Shown here: piece by piece, positions 33,701 through 43,201 of the stretch
Numbering within the stretch: the stretch's first letter is position 1
Layout: each line of letters begins with the position of its first letter
Source: Ralstonia sp. NFACC01
GTDB taxonomy: Bacteria; Pseudomonadota; Gammaproteobacteria; Burkholderiales; Burkholderiaceae
Reading direction: 5' to 3'
NCBI RefSeq assembly: GCF_900115545.1
Contig: NZ_FOWV01000002.1
Span: 124,001 to 188,000, forward strand
DNA: 64,000 nucleotides
Notes under the pieces: model-generated
Database searches by the model: none
What the model was told of the DNA's origin: nothing
The model's input: the letters and a program-made list of their open reading frames with translations, nothing else
Program-made: the position numbers and the translations under genes

Positions 33701-35248
33701 ATGTTGCAGGCAACCCCAACGTACGCGGGGCCGCTGATTCAGCTGAACGCGGCAGACAACGTGCTGATTGCGCGCGAAGGGCTGTCGCTGGGGGCGAACC
33801 TGTCGATCAACGGCATCGCGGTGCGCCTGCGCGCGCAGGTGCCGGCCGGCCACAAGATCGCCGCGCGGCGGATCGCGCAGGGCCAAGCCATCCGCAAGTA
33901 CGACACGATCATTGGCCGGGCAGCGCGCGATATCGAAGCGGGCGAGCACGTTCATACGCACAACGTGGAGCTGATCGACTATGCGCGCGACCCGGGTTTC
34001 GGCCTGGATGTGCGCCCGGTCGATTACATCCCGGAGGCGCAGCGCGCAACGTTCAATGGCATCGTTCGCCCCGACGGCCGTGTGGCCACGCGCAACTTCA
34101 TCGGCATCCTCGCGTCGGTCAACTGCTCGTCCACCGTCATCAAGAACATTGCGGCGTGGTTCACGCCGGAGCGCCTGGCGCCGTTTCCCAATGTGGATGG
34201 CGTGGTGGCATTTGCGCAGACGAGCGGTTGCGGGATGTCGTCGCCATCCGAGCATTTCGATGTGCTGCGCCGCACGTTGGCGGGCTATGCGCGGCATCCG
34301 AACCTGGCGGGTGTGCTGATCGTCGGCCTGGGCTGCGAGCGTAACCAGGTGGCGGATTTGATGGCGAGCCAAGGGCTGGAAACCGGCAAGCTGATGCACA
34401 CGCTCGTGATGCAGGACACCGGCGGCACGCGCGCCACCATCGAGGCTGGCATCGCCGCCATCCAGAAGATGCTGCCCGCGGCCAATGACATCGTTCGCCG
34501 TCCGGTATCGGCCAGCCATATCAAGATCGGCCTGGAGTGCGGCGGCTCCGATGGTTTCTCGGGCATTACCGCCAACCCGGCGCTCGGTGCGGCAATGGAT
34601 TTGCTGGTGCGCCACGGCGGCACGGCCATCCTGTCTGAAACGCCGGAGATCCACGGCGTGGAAACCATGCTCACGCGCCGTGCGGTGTCGCCGGAAGTCG
34701 GCCAGAAGCTGCTCGATCGGCTCGCGTGGTGGGAGAACTACACGCGCGGCCACAACGGCCAGTTCAACGGCGTGGTTGGGCCCGGAAACCAGCAGGGCGG
34801 TCTGGCCAACATCTTCGAAAAATCACTCGGCTCGGCCATGAAGGGCGGCACCACGCCGCTGCAGGCCGTGTACGAATACGCCGAGCCCATCGACCGCGCC
34901 GGCTTCGTCTTCATGGATTCCCCCGGCTACGACCCCGTTGCCGTGACGGGCCAGATTGCCAGCGGCGCCAATCTGATCTGCTTCACCACGGGGCGCGGCT
35001 CGATGTTCGGCTCCAAGCCCGCACCGACGATCAAGCTCGCCAGCAACACGCCCATGTTCCGCCGGCTTGAAGAAGACATGGACATCAACTGCGGCCGCAT
35101 TCTCGACGGCGAACGTTCGGTGGATGAAATGGGCCAGGATATCTTCGAGCACATCCTGCGCACCGCTTCGGGCGAGCGCACCAAGAGTGAGTTGCTTGGT
35201 CTTGGCGACCATGAATTCGTGCCCTGGCACATGGGCATCGTGAGTTAG
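33701..35248 (+). CDS. UxaA/GarD-family sugar-acid dehydratase
   Basis: This 515-residue enzyme has an N-terminal SAF domain (about residues 10-100) and a C-terminal UxaA-type catalytic domain with ASVNCSSTV, AQTSGCGMSS, LGCERNQ, GLECGGSDGFSGITANPALG and CFTTGRGSMFGSKPAPTIK. The conserved cysteines suit the Fe-dependent altronate/galactarate dehydratases, and length is between UxaA and GarD of E. coli. It would dehydrate an aldonate or aldarate to a 2-keto-3-deoxy acid. With a GarL-like aldolase next door, galactarate or a related aldarate is a good guess. ATG 33701 follows GGAGGAG. Confidence 0.85.
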   Translation: MLQATPTYAGPLIQLNAADNVLIAREGLSLGANLSINGIAVRLRAQVPAGHKIAARRIAQGQAIRKYDTIIGRAARDIEAGEHVHTHNVELIDYARDPGFGLDVRPVDYIPEAQRATFNGIVRPDGRVATRNFIGILASVNCSSTVIKNIAAWFTPERLAPFPNVDGVVAFAQTSGCGMSSPSEHFDVLRRTLAGYARHPNLAGVLIVGLGCERNQVADLMASQGLETGKLMHTLVMQDTGGTRATIEAGIAAIQKMLPAANDIVRRPVSASHIKIGLECGGSDGFSGITANPALGAAMDLLVRHGGTAILSETPEIHGVETMLTRRAVSPEVGQKLLDRLAWWENYTRGHNGQFNGVVGPGNQQGGLANIFEKSLGSAMKGGTTPLQAVYEYAEPIDRAGFVFMDSPGYDPVAVTGQIASGANLICFTTGRGSMFGSKPAPTIKLASNTPMFRRLEEDMDINCGRILDGERSVDEMGQDIFEHILRTASGERTKSELLGLGDHEFVPWHMGIVS

Positions 35249-35298
35249 CGCCTCGACTCGAAGGCACGCATCACCTATTACAAAACAGGAGACAAACC

Positions 35299-36636
35299 AT
35301 GCAGGACACGTCACAGGGTGGCCCGCGCTCGAAAGTGCGCTGGGTCGTCGCCGGCCTCATGTGGGCGGCGATTGCCATCAACTACATCGACCGTACCGTG
35401 CTGTCGGCCGCCGCGCCGCACATCCAGAAAGAATTCCAGCTGAGCGCCGTCGAAATGGGCGTCGTCATGTCGGCGTTCTTCTGGTCGTATGCGCTGCTGC
35501 AGTTGCCGGCCGGCATTCTGGCCGATCGTTTCGGGCAGAAGAAGGTGCTCGGGTTTGCGGTGCTGTGGTGGTCCGTTGCGACGGCGTTGACGGGCCTGGC
35601 AAACGGCTTCAAGTCGCTGGTGGGCTTGCGTGTGGCGTTGGGCATCGGTGAGGCAGGTGCGTACCCCAGCAGCGCGGGCATTACGGGGCGCTGGTTCCCC
35701 AAGCAGGAACGCGCCACGGTGGCCGCCATTTTCGATAGCGGCTCCAAGCTGGGTAGCGCTGTCGCCTTGCCGCTCATCGCGTGGCTGCTCGTGACGTTCG
35801 ATTGGAAGATCACCTTTGCGGTGACGGGCGCGCTCGGCATCGTGTGGGCAGTGGTGTGGTGGGCGGTGTTCAAGGAAACGCCCGAAGCGCACCGGGGCGT
35901 GAACGCCGCCGAGCTTGCCCACATCCAACGCGGCCTGCCGCCAGCCCGCAAGGATGAACCCAAGGTGCCCTGGACGAAGCTGCTCACGCACCGGAACATC
36001 TGGGCGATGTGCATCGGCTTCTTCATGATCAACTACAACTCGTACTTCTTCATCACGTGGCTGCCGACGTACCTCGTCAAGGAGCGCGGCATGGGCCTGA
36101 TGGAGATGGGCTTCATGGCGTCGCTACCGCTGTTCGTGTCGATGTTCGTGGAGGTGTTTGCAGGCTGGGCGTCAGACCGCGTGTATGCATCGGGCAAGCT
36201 TTCGCTCACGGCCACGCGCAAGCTCTTCCTGGTGATCGGGCTGGTGATGGCGTCGAGCATCGGGCTCGCGGCGTTTGCACAATCCGCGGTGGTGGCGGTC
36301 ATCCTGCTGTGCATCGCCAAGTCGGGCACGACCGTGGCGGCGTCGCAGGTGTGGGCGCTGCCGGCGGACGTGGCACCGGGCAACAACGTGTCGATGGTCG
36401 CGGGCCTGCAGAACAGCGTGTCGAACATGGGCGGCGTGATTGGCCCGATCATCACCGGCGCCATCGTGGGCGCCACGGGCTCGTTCATTCCGGCGCTGGT
36501 GTTTTCCGCCGCGCTCATCGGCCTGGCGATCCTGAATTACCTCTTCTTGCTCGGCAAGGTGGAACCCATCAGCTTCGAGCCCACTTCTGAAACACTCCAT
36601 TCGCATGACCAACGCAATGCAAACGCCCGCGCTTGA
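35299..36636 (+). CDS. MFS transporter, anion:cation symporter (GudP/ExuT) type
   Basis: This 445-residue carrier has about twelve transmembrane helices. It shows [23 protein letters not shown] near the N-terminus, the MFS loop motif [11 protein letters not shown] and a long charged central loop. N-terminal NYIDR is typical of the ACS family carrying hexuronates, glucarate, galactarate or tartrate. It lies between the dehydratase and aldolase genes, so it presumably imports the operon's sugar acid. Its 3' end overlaps the aldolase gene by 32 bases. Confidence 0.88.
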   Translation: MQDTSQGGPRSKVRWVVAGLMWAAIAINYIDRTVLSAAAPHIQKEFQLSAVEMGVVMSAFFWSYALLQLPAGILADRFGQKKVLGFAVLWWSVATALTGLANGFKSLVGLRVALGIGEAGAYPSSAGITGRWFPKQERATVAAIFDSGSKLGSAVALPLIAWLLVTFDWKITFAVTGALGIVWAVVWWAVFKETPEAHRGVNAAELAHIQRGLPPARKDEPKVPWTKLLTHRNIWAMCIGFFMINYNSYFFITWLPTYLVKERGMGLMEMGFMASLPLFVSMFVEVFAGWASDRVYASGKLSLTATRKLFLVIGLVMASSIGLAAFAQSAVVAVILLCIAKSGTTVAASQVWALPADVAPGNNVSMVAGLQNSVSNMGGVIGPIITGAIVGATGSFIPALVFSAALIGLAILNYLFLLGKVEPISFEPTSETLHSHDQRNANARA

Positions 36637-37408
36637 GCGCCCGAACAGTTTCAAGGCAGCACTGGCCGCCAGGCAACGCCAGATCGGCTTCTGGCTGGCG
36701 ATGAGCGATCCGTACCTGGCGGAGGTGAGCGCCACCGCTGGCTTCGACTGGCTGCTGATCGACAGCGAGCACGCCCCGAACGACGTGCGCACGATCCTCG
36801 CGCAACTGCAGGCCGTGGCGCCGTACCGCGCCGAGCCCATCGTGCGCCCGTACAACGGCGATCCGTCGCTCATCAAGCGCCTGCTCGACATTGGCGCGCG
36901 CACGCTGCTCGTGCCGATGGTCGACACGGCGGAAGAGGCGCGCGAGCTGGTGCGCGCGGTGCGCTATCCCCCGCACGGCATTCGCGGCGTGGGCAGTGCA
37001 GTGGGCCGCGCATCGCGCTGGAGCGCCCGCACCGATTACCTGCAGACTGCCGATGACGAAGCCTGCCTGCTCGTCCAGGCGGAGACCGTTACCGCGCTGC
37101 AAAACCTTGAAGCCATCTGCGATGTGGATGGCGTGAACGGCGTGTTTATCGGCCCGGCGGATCTGGCAGCGTCGATGGGCCACCGTGGCAATACAGGCCA
37201 CCCGGATGTGCAGGCTGCCATCGACAAGGCCGTGCGCACGATTGTTGCGTCGGGCAAGGCCGCCGGCACGTTGACATCCGATGCGGCGCTGGCACGTCAC
37301 TATCTGGAGCTGGGCTGCACCTTCGTGGCCACCGGCGTTGATATCCTGATGTTCGCCAACGGCGCCCGCAAGCTCGCCCGTGAGTTCATCGCGCCGCAAG
37401 GTGCCTGA
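36605..37408 (+). CDS. HpcH/HpaI-family aldolase (GarL-like)
   Basis: This 267-residue class II aldolase has [14 protein letters not shown], a divalent-metal glutamate in [13 protein letters not shown] and the second ligand in [13 protein letters not shown], together with the substrate arginine region. It would split a 2-keto-3-deoxy acid into pyruvate and an aldehyde; in the GarL reaction the aldehyde is tartronate semialdehyde. ATG 36605 lies inside the end of the MFS gene; ATG 36617 is a possible alternative. Confidence 0.85.
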   Translation: MTNAMQTPALERPNSFKAALAARQRQIGFWLAMSDPYLAEVSATAGFDWLLIDSEHAPNDVRTILAQLQAVAPYRAEPIVRPYNGDPSLIKRLLDIGARTLLVPMVDTAEEARELVRAVRYPPHGIRGVGSAVGRASRWSARTDYLQTADDEACLLVQAETVTALQNLEAICDVDGVNGVFIGPADLAASMGHRGNTGHPDVQAAIDKAVRTIVASGKAAGTLTSDAALARHYLELGCTFVATGVDILMFANGARKLAREFIAPQGA

Positions 37409-37437
37409 TTCTTCTTCCTCTTTCTACCGGATCTGAC

Positions 37438-38523
37438 ATGACCCGCAAGACCTACCGGATCGCCGTGATCCCCGGCGACGGCATCGGCCGCGAAGTGATG
37501 CCCGAAGGCCTGCGCGTGCTCGAAGCCGCCGCGCGCCGCTTCGGCATCAGCCTCGAAAAGCAGCACATCGACTGGGCCAGCTGTGACTACTACCAGCAGC
37601 ACGGCGCGATGATGCCGGATGACTGGAAGCAGCAACTGCAGGGCATGGACGCCATCCTGTTCGGCGCGGTCGGCTGGCCGGCCACGGTGCCCGATCACGT
37701 CTCGCTGTGGGGCTCGCTGCTCAAGTTCCGCCGCGAGTTTGATCAATACATCAACCTGCGCCCGGTGCGTTTGTTCGAAGGCGTGCCGTGCCCGCTCGCC
37801 AACCGCAAGCCCGGCGACATCGATTACTACGTCGTGCGCGAGAACACCGAGGGCGAATACACGTCGCTCGGCGGCATCATGTACGAAGGCACCGACCGCG
37901 AGATCGTCATCCAGGAATCGGTCTACTCGCGCAAGGGCGCTGAGCGGCTGCTCAAGTTCGCCTTCGACCTCGCACAAAGCCGTGAGCGAAAACACGTGAC
38001 GCTTGCCACCAAGAGCAACGGCATCGCCATCAGCATGCCGTGGTGGGACAAGCGCGCTGAGGAAGTCGCGCAAAACTATCCCGACGTCACGCTCGACAAG
38101 CAGCACATCGACATCCTGACCGCGCGCTTCGTGCTGCAGCCGGGCCGTTTCGATGTGGTGGCCGCCACCAACCTGTTCGGCGACATCCTGTCCGATCTTG
38201 GCCCCGCGACGACGGGCACGATTGGCCTGGCGCCTTCCGCCAACCTGAACCCGGATCGCACCTTCCCTTCGCTGTTCGAGCCGGTGCACGGCTCGGCGCC
38301 GGACATCTACGGCAAGAACATCGCCAACCCAATTGCGATGATCTGGTCGGCGGCGCTGATGCTGGACTTCCTGACCGAAAGCCAGGGCGAAGGCCGTGCG
38401 GCGCACGACGCCATTGTCGCGGCCATCGAGACCGTGTTGAAGGAAGGCCCCCGCACGCCAGACCTGGGCGGCACCGCCAACACCACGCAGGTGGGCGAGG
38501 CGATTGCCGCGCACCTCGGTTGA
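37438..38523 (+). CDS. ttuC: Tartrate/D-malate dehydrogenase type (isopropylmalate dehydrogenase family)
   Basis: This 361-residue enzyme begins YRIAVIPGDGIGREVMPEGLRVLE and contains NLRPVRLFEGVPCPLAN, VVRENTEGEYTSLGG and NLFGDILSDLGPATTGTIGLAPSANL. This pattern is specific for the TtuC/DmlA branch that oxidises and decarboxylates tartrate or D-malate with NAD and Mn, rather than for LeuB. In this operon it may work on the C3-C4 product of the aldolase branch or on tartrate itself. Confidence 0.88.
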   Translation: MTRKTYRIAVIPGDGIGREVMPEGLRVLEAAARRFGISLEKQHIDWASCDYYQQHGAMMPDDWKQQLQGMDAILFGAVGWPATVPDHVSLWGSLLKFRREFDQYINLRPVRLFEGVPCPLANRKPGDIDYYVVRENTEGEYTSLGGIMYEGTDREIVIQESVYSRKGAERLLKFAFDLAQSRERKHVTLATKSNGIAISMPWWDKRAEEVAQNYPDVTLDKQHIDILTARFVLQPGRFDVVAATNLFGDILSDLGPATTGTIGLAPSANLNPDRTFPSLFEPVHGSAPDIYGKNIANPIAMIWSAALMLDFLTESQGEGRAAHDAIVAAIETVLKEGPRTPDLGGTANTTQVGEAIAAHLG

Positions 38524-38543
38524 ACGGCTTGAAGGACTCGACG

Positions 38544-40025
38544 ATGGCTTTCAGCTTCGACCAACTCCGCCAGGCGGGGCTCGTGCGCACCGACAACCTG
38601 ATCGACGGCCAGTGGGTTGCCGGCACCGACGGCGCGCGCTTTGCCGTGACGGACCCCGCCACCGGCAGCCTCATCGCCAACGTGCCCGACAGCAGCGCCG
38701 CTGATGCGCGCGCCGCCACCGACGCGGCCGCGCGCGCCTTTCCCGCGTGGCGCGACACGCTGCCGGCCGAGCGCGCGGCCGTCCTGCGCCGCTGGCACGC
38801 GGCCATCGTTGCCAATGCCGATGCGCTGGGGCGGCTGATTTCGCTGGAGCAGGGCAAGCCGTTTGCCGAAGGGCGCGGCGAGGTCATGTACGGCGCCTCG
38901 TACGTCGCGTGGTTTGCCGATGAGGCCACGCGCATCTACGGCGATCTGATCCCGCAACAGCAGCGCGGCAAGCGCATGAGCGCCGTCAAGGAGCCCGTGG
39001 GTATCGTGGCGGCCATCACACCGTGGAATTTCCCGCTGGCGATGATTGCGCGCAAGATCGCGCCGGCCCTGGCAGCGGGCTGCACCGTGGTCGCTAAGCC
39101 GGCGGAAGACACGCCGCTCACGGCGCTGGCACTGGCGCAGCTCGCGCAGGAAGCAGGGCTGCCCCCCGGCGTGCTGAACATGATTTCCGCCTCGCGTGAT
39201 CGGGGTATCGAGGCCGTAGCCGATTGGCTGCACGACAGCCGCGTGCGCAAGATCACCTTCACGGGCTCGACGCCGGTAGGCAAGTATCTGGCGCGCGAGT
39301 CGGCGGGCACGCTGAAGAAGCTGTCGCTGGAGCTGGGCGGCAACGCGCCGTTCATCGTGTTTGACGACGCGGACCTCGATGCGGCCATCACGGGTTTGCT
39401 GGCGGCCAAGTTCCGCAACGGCGGCCAGACGTGCGTGTGCCCGAATCGCGTCTATGTGCAGGCCGGCGTGTATGAGCGCTTTGGCGCCATGCTGGCCGAG
39501 CGGGTTTCCGCGCTGAAAGTCGCACCCGCCACCGATCCGGATGCGCAGATCGGCCCGATGATCAACGCTCGCGCCGTCGACAAGATCGAACGCCACGTGC
39601 AGGACGCCGTCGCCAACGGTGCGCGCGTGCTGGCCGGTGGCAAGCGCTTGCCGGAAGTTGGCGAACACTTCTATGCGCCCACCGTGCTGGCCGACGCCAA
39701 CAGTGGCATGGCCCTGTGTGGCGAAGAAACGTTCGGCCCCGTTGCGCCGCTGTTCCGTTTTGTCGATGAAGCCGAAGCCGTGCTGGCCGCCAACGACACG
39801 CCGTTCGGCCTCGCGTCGTACTTCTACACGCAGGACATCCGCCGCATCGAGCGGGTATCACGCGCGCTGGAAGCGGGCATTGTCGGCATCAACGAAGGCG
39901 CGCTTGCCAGCGAGGCGGCGCCCTTTGGCGGCGTGAAGGAGTCGGGCTACGGCCGTGAGGGCTCCAAGTACGGGCTTGACGACTATCTGTCGATCAAGTA
40001 TCTGTGCCAGGGCGGGTTGAACTAG
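38544..40025 (+). CDS. NAD(P)-dependent semialdehyde dehydrogenase (GabD/alpha-ketoglutaric semialdehyde dehydrogenase type)
   Basis: This 493-residue aldehyde dehydrogenase has the cofactor region ITPWNFPLAMIARKIAPALAAGC (in part), catalytic Glu in SLELGGNAPFIVF and catalytic Cys in NGGQTCVCPNRVYVQ. The sequence is of the GabD subgroup, which covers succinate semialdehyde and 2-ketoglutaric semialdehyde. Sugar-acid operons often use the latter. ATG 38544 follows AAGGACT. Its stop shares the tetranucleotide CTAG with the stop of the convergent dadA gene. Confidence 0.85.
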   Translation: MAFSFDQLRQAGLVRTDNLIDGQWVAGTDGARFAVTDPATGSLIANVPDSSAADARAATDAAARAFPAWRDTLPAERAAVLRRWHAAIVANADALGRLISLEQGKPFAEGRGEVMYGASYVAWFADEATRIYGDLIPQQQRGKRMSAVKEPVGIVAAITPWNFPLAMIARKIAPALAAGCTVVAKPAEDTPLTALALAQLAQEAGLPPGVLNMISASRDRGIEAVADWLHDSRVRKITFTGSTPVGKYLARESAGTLKKLSLELGGNAPFIVFDDADLDAAITGLLAAKFRNGGQTCVCPNRVYVQAGVYERFGAMLAERVSALKVAPATDPDAQIGPMINARAVDKIERHVQDAVANGARVLAGGKRLPEVGEHFYAPTVLADANSGMALCGEETFGPVAPLFRFVDEAEAVLAANDTPFGLASYFYTQDIRRIERVSRALEAGIVGINEGALASEAAPFGGVKESGYGREGSKYGLDDYLSIKYLCQGGLN

Positions 40026-41275
40026 CGCGCTGAATCCCAGAAGCGTTGTGCACGGAACGGGCGAACATCCACGGTGGGTGTCTCGCCCGCCATCATTTCC
40101 GCAATTAATCGCCCAGTAATCGGCCCCAGCGTCAGGCCGTGGTGTGCATGGCCGAACGCGAACCACAGGCTTGGATGGTGGGGCGCCGGCCCGATGATCG
40201 GCAGCATGTCGGGCGTGCAGGGGCGAGCGCCCATCCACGGTTCCGCATCCACCCGTTCTGCCAGTGGAAAGAGCTTGCGGGCGACGGGCTCGACGGCGTT
40301 GAGTTGCACGGGCGTCTTGGGTGCATCGCGGTGCGCGAGTTCCGCGCCGGTGGTCAGGCGGATGCCCCGCGCCATTGGCGCCAGCACATACCCGCCGTCG
40401 GCATCAAGCACGGGATGGTTCAACTGCGCACCTTGCGCAGGCGCGTAGTGCATGTGGTATCCGCGCTTGACGGCCAGCGGCAGGCTGTAGCCCAGGCGTG
40501 AGGTGATGACGTCCGCCCAGGGGCCCATGGCGATGACGACGTTGTCGGCGCGCAGCTCGCCTACTTTGGTTTGCAGCAGCCACGGTGCGTTGGGCGTGAG
40601 CGTGTTGGCATCAGCCTCAAACAGGCGGCCGCCGAGTTGCTCGAAATACTTTGCGTAGGCCGTGACCAGCGCGTTTGGGTCGCTCACGGAATCCGCTTCC
40701 GTGTAGCGCAGGCCGCCCAGCAGCGATGTGTCCAGATGCGGTTCAACGCTGCGCAGGCGCGCCGGGTCGAGCGCTTCAAAGGCGACGCCGTACTCGCGTT
40801 GCCAGCGTTCCACGTTGCGCGTTTCCTTGTCCTGCGTGGCGGCGTTGCGGAAGACCTTGATCCAGCCACTGGGGCGGATCAGCCCTGTGGCACCGGCCGC
40901 TTCTGCCAGCGCGCGATGCTCGCTCACGCTGTGCGCGATGAGCGGTGCATACGCACGTGCAATCGCCGCGTGCCGCGTCGGCTCCGAGTTGCGCCAGTAC
41001 TGCCACAGAAACGGCAGCAGCCGGAGCAGATCGCCGGGGTGGTGATGCACGTCGGCCGACGTATTGCTCGCATAACGCAACAGCGTCGACAGGTCGCGCG
41101 GGAACGCATACGGATACACACCCTCACGCTGGATCAGCCCGGCATTGCCGAACGACGTCTCAAAGCCCGGCGCACGGCGGTCCACAAGGGCGACGGCGCG
41201 CCCGCGTTGCTGCAGATGCACCGCTACCGATACGCCGACAATGCCGGCGCCCAGCACAAGGGTGTCAAAGCGCAT
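40022..41275 (-). CDS. dadA: D-amino acid dehydrogenase (DadA-like FAD oxidoreductase)
   Basis: This 417-residue protein begins MRFDTLVLGAGIVGVSVAVHLQQRG, a clean FAD-binding GxGxxG fold, and ends with the DAO-family region GARPCTPDMLPIIGPAPHHPSLWFAFGHAHHGLTLGP. The pattern matches DadA, which deaminates D-amino acids at the membrane and passes electrons to the respiratory chain. I chose ATG 41275, preceded by AAGGAG. It is downstream of ridA, amidase and MHS transporter genes in the same direction. Confidence 0.85.
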   Translation of the reverse strand: MRFDTLVLGAGIVGVSVAVHLQQRGRAVALVDRRAPGFETSFGNAGLIQREGVYPYAFPRDLSTLLRYASNTSADVHHHPGDLLRLLPFLWQYWRNSEPTRHAAIARAYAPLIAHSVSEHRALAEAAGATGLIRPSGWIKVFRNAATQDKETRNVERWQREYGVAFEALDPARLRSVEPHLDTSLLGGLRYTEADSVSDPNALVTAYAKYFEQLGGRLFEADANTLTPNAPWLLQTKVGELRADNVVIAMGPWADVITSRLGYSLPLAVKRGYHMHYAPAQGAQLNHPVLDADGGYVLAPMARGIRLTTGAELAHRDAPKTPVQLNAVEPVARKLFPLAERVDAEPWMGARPCTPDMLPIIGPAPHHPSLWFAFGHAHHGLTLGPITGRLIAEMMAGETPTVDVRPFRAQRFWDSAR

Positions 41276-41288
41276 GGCGAGCCGCTCC

Positions 41289-41645
41289 TTAAGGCTTGGC
41301 CAATGCCGTGACGGCGATCTCGACGTCAATGCCCGGGCGCATCAGGCCCGACTGCACGCAGGCGCGCGTAGGCGCGTGGCCGGCCGGCACCCAGGCTTCC
41401 CAGGCGGCGTTCAGCTCGGCAAAGTATTTGGCGTCGGTCAGCCAGATGTTGGCGGAAATCAGTCGCGTCTTGTCCACGCCCGCTTCGGCCAGCAGGGTAT
41501 CGATGCGCTCGAGGATGTTGTTGGTCTGCTCCGTCACCGACTTGAAGTCGACGTCGGGCACTTGCCCGGCCAGATGCACGATGCCATTGGCGATCACGAT
41601 CTGGCTCATGCGGGCGTTGGTGTGGAGGCGTTGGATATCGGTCAT
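41289..41645 (-). CDS. RidA-family (YjgF/UK114) deaminase
   Basis: This 118-residue protein has GIVHLAGQVPDV and the conserved arginine of the active site in TRACVQSGLMRPG. RidA proteins hydrolyse reactive enamine/imine intermediates released by amino-acid dehydrogenases and lyases. Its place 13 bases ahead of dadA fits removal of the imino acid made by that enzyme. Confidence 0.88.
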   Translation of the reverse strand: MTDIQRLHTNARMSQIVIANGIVHLAGQVPDVDFKSVTEQTNNILERIDTLLAEAGVDKTRLISANIWLTDAKYFAELNAAWEAWVPAGHAPTRACVQSGLMRPGIDVEIAVTALAKP

Positions 41646-41666
41646 GTCGAGGAGGTCGTTGTAGGT

Positions 41667-43190
41667 TCAGACGGCCGAGGTGCCCATGCCGCTCGTGGCG
41701 GCATCGAACACCGGCGGTGCGGTGACGATGGATTGGAGTGCCGGCGTCGGCTGCGTGAGCTTGGCGAGGTCCGGCCGCGGCCGCCGCAGCGTAGCAGACG
41801 CGTCGAAAACCTGCTCAAGCGCATGCGCCACGGCAAGCGTCTTGCGGTCGCCGTGGAAGGGCCCGACGATCTGCAGGCCGAACGGCATGCCGGCGTGGTC
41901 AACGCCGCACGGCAATGACAGCGCCGGGTGCGTGGTCAGCGTGACGACGTACGTCAGCGCCAGCCAGCGGTAATAGTTCTCTTGCGCACGCCCATCGATG
42001 TGCGTGGCATACAGCTCGCTCCACGGAAACGGCGACACCGGCGTCGTCGGCGACAGGATCACGTCGTACTGGCCGAAGGCCGCCTGGAAGCGCTTGAGGA
42101 TGCGTGTTTGCTCCGCCTGGGCCCACGCACAGTCAGCGAGCGTCATGGCGGCGCCCAGCTCGTAGTTGGCGCGCGAGTTCGGCCCGATCGAGGCCGGGTC
42201 GCGCGTATAGGCATCGTGCAGGCCGGCGACGAAGCTCTCTGCGCGGATCACGTCAAAGCAGCGATGCACCTCGCCCAGATCGAACTGCACGGGCTCGCAC
42301 GATTGGAACATCGGCGCGATGGCGGCAATGCGCTCGCGGAAGACCGCGCGGATGCTGGCGTCGACATCGCAGCAGCCGAAGTCTTCCGTCCAGCCGACGC
42401 GCAGCGAGGACAGGTCGATGGGCGCGGGCGTGGCAAAGCTCAGCGGATCGACGTGAAAGCTGAGCGGATCGCTTGCCGACAGGCCCGCCGTGGCGGCCAG
42501 TTGCAGGCAGGCTTCGGCCACCGTGCGCCCCATCGGGCCAACCACCGAAATGGGTGTCCAGCCGAGCTTCTTGCGCGAATTCGGCACCAGCCCCGGCGAT
42601 GGCCGAAAGCCGACCACACCGCATTTGGAGGCCGGAATGCGTAGCGAGCCGCCGGTGTCTGAGCCGGTGCAGACGGGCAGCATGTCGCACGCCAGCGCGG
42701 CTGCCGCACCACCCGACGAGCCGCCCGCATTCAGCATCGGGTTGAACGGGTTGCCTGTCGCGCCCCACACCGGGTTGCGCGTGTTGGCGCCGGCACCGAA
42801 CTCCGGCACGTTGGTCTTTGCCACCAGCACGGCGCCGGCTGCGCGCAGGCGTTCGACCAGCAAGACATCCTGCGTCGGCACGTTGCTGCGCGCGGTGGGT
42901 GAGCCATACGTCGTCAACAGGCCCGCTGTGTCTTCCAGATCCTTCACGCCCAGCGGCAGGCCGTGCAGCAGGCCCAGCGGTTCGCCATTGAGCACGGCGC
43001 GCTCTGCGGCTTTTGCGGCTTCGCGTGCCTGCGGAAAGCACGTCGCCGTGACGGCATTCACGGCAGGATTGATGGCTTCGATCCGCTCGATGCAGGCGTC
43101 GAGCAGCTCGACGGGCGAGATTTCCTTGGCGCCGATCAACCGGCGCAGTTCCACCGCAGACAGGCTGACGAGCGGGTCGTTGTGCGACAT
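41667..43190 (-). CDS. Amidase signature-family amidase
   Basis: This 507-residue enzyme has the Ser-cisSer-Lys triad: Lys in LPLGVKDLEDTAG, cis-Ser and nucleophilic Ser in the glycine-rich stretch NAGGSSGGAAAAL and CTGSDTGGSLRIPA. It is not GatA, since no gatB/gatC accompanies it and the length is somewhat greater. It would hydrolyse an amide to acid and amine in the cytoplasm. Co-transcribed with ridA and dadA, it may release a D-amino acid or its amide. Confidence 0.87.
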   Translation of the reverse strand: MSHNDPLVSLSAVELRRLIGAKEISPVELLDACIERIEAINPAVNAVTATCFPQAREAAKAAERAVLNGEPLGLLHGLPLGVKDLEDTAGLLTTYGSPTARSNVPTQDVLLVERLRAAGAVLVAKTNVPEFGAGANTRNPVWGATGNPFNPMLNAGGSSGGAAAALACDMLPVCTGSDTGGSLRIPASKCGVVGFRPSPGLVPNSRKKLGWTPISVVGPMGRTVAEACLQLAATAGLSASDPLSFHVDPLSFATPAPIDLSSLRVGWTEDFGCCDVDASIRAVFRERIAAIAPMFQSCEPVQFDLGEVHRCFDVIRAESFVAGLHDAYTRDPASIGPNSRANYELGAAMTLADCAWAQAEQTRILKRFQAAFGQYDVILSPTTPVSPFPWSELYATHIDGRAQENYYRWLALTYVVTLTTHPALSLPCGVDHAGMPFGLQIVGPFHGDRKTLAVAHALEQVFDASATLRRPRPDLAKLTQPTPALQSIVTAPPVFDAATSGMGTSAV

Positions 43191-43201
43191 GAATATTCCC
43201 C

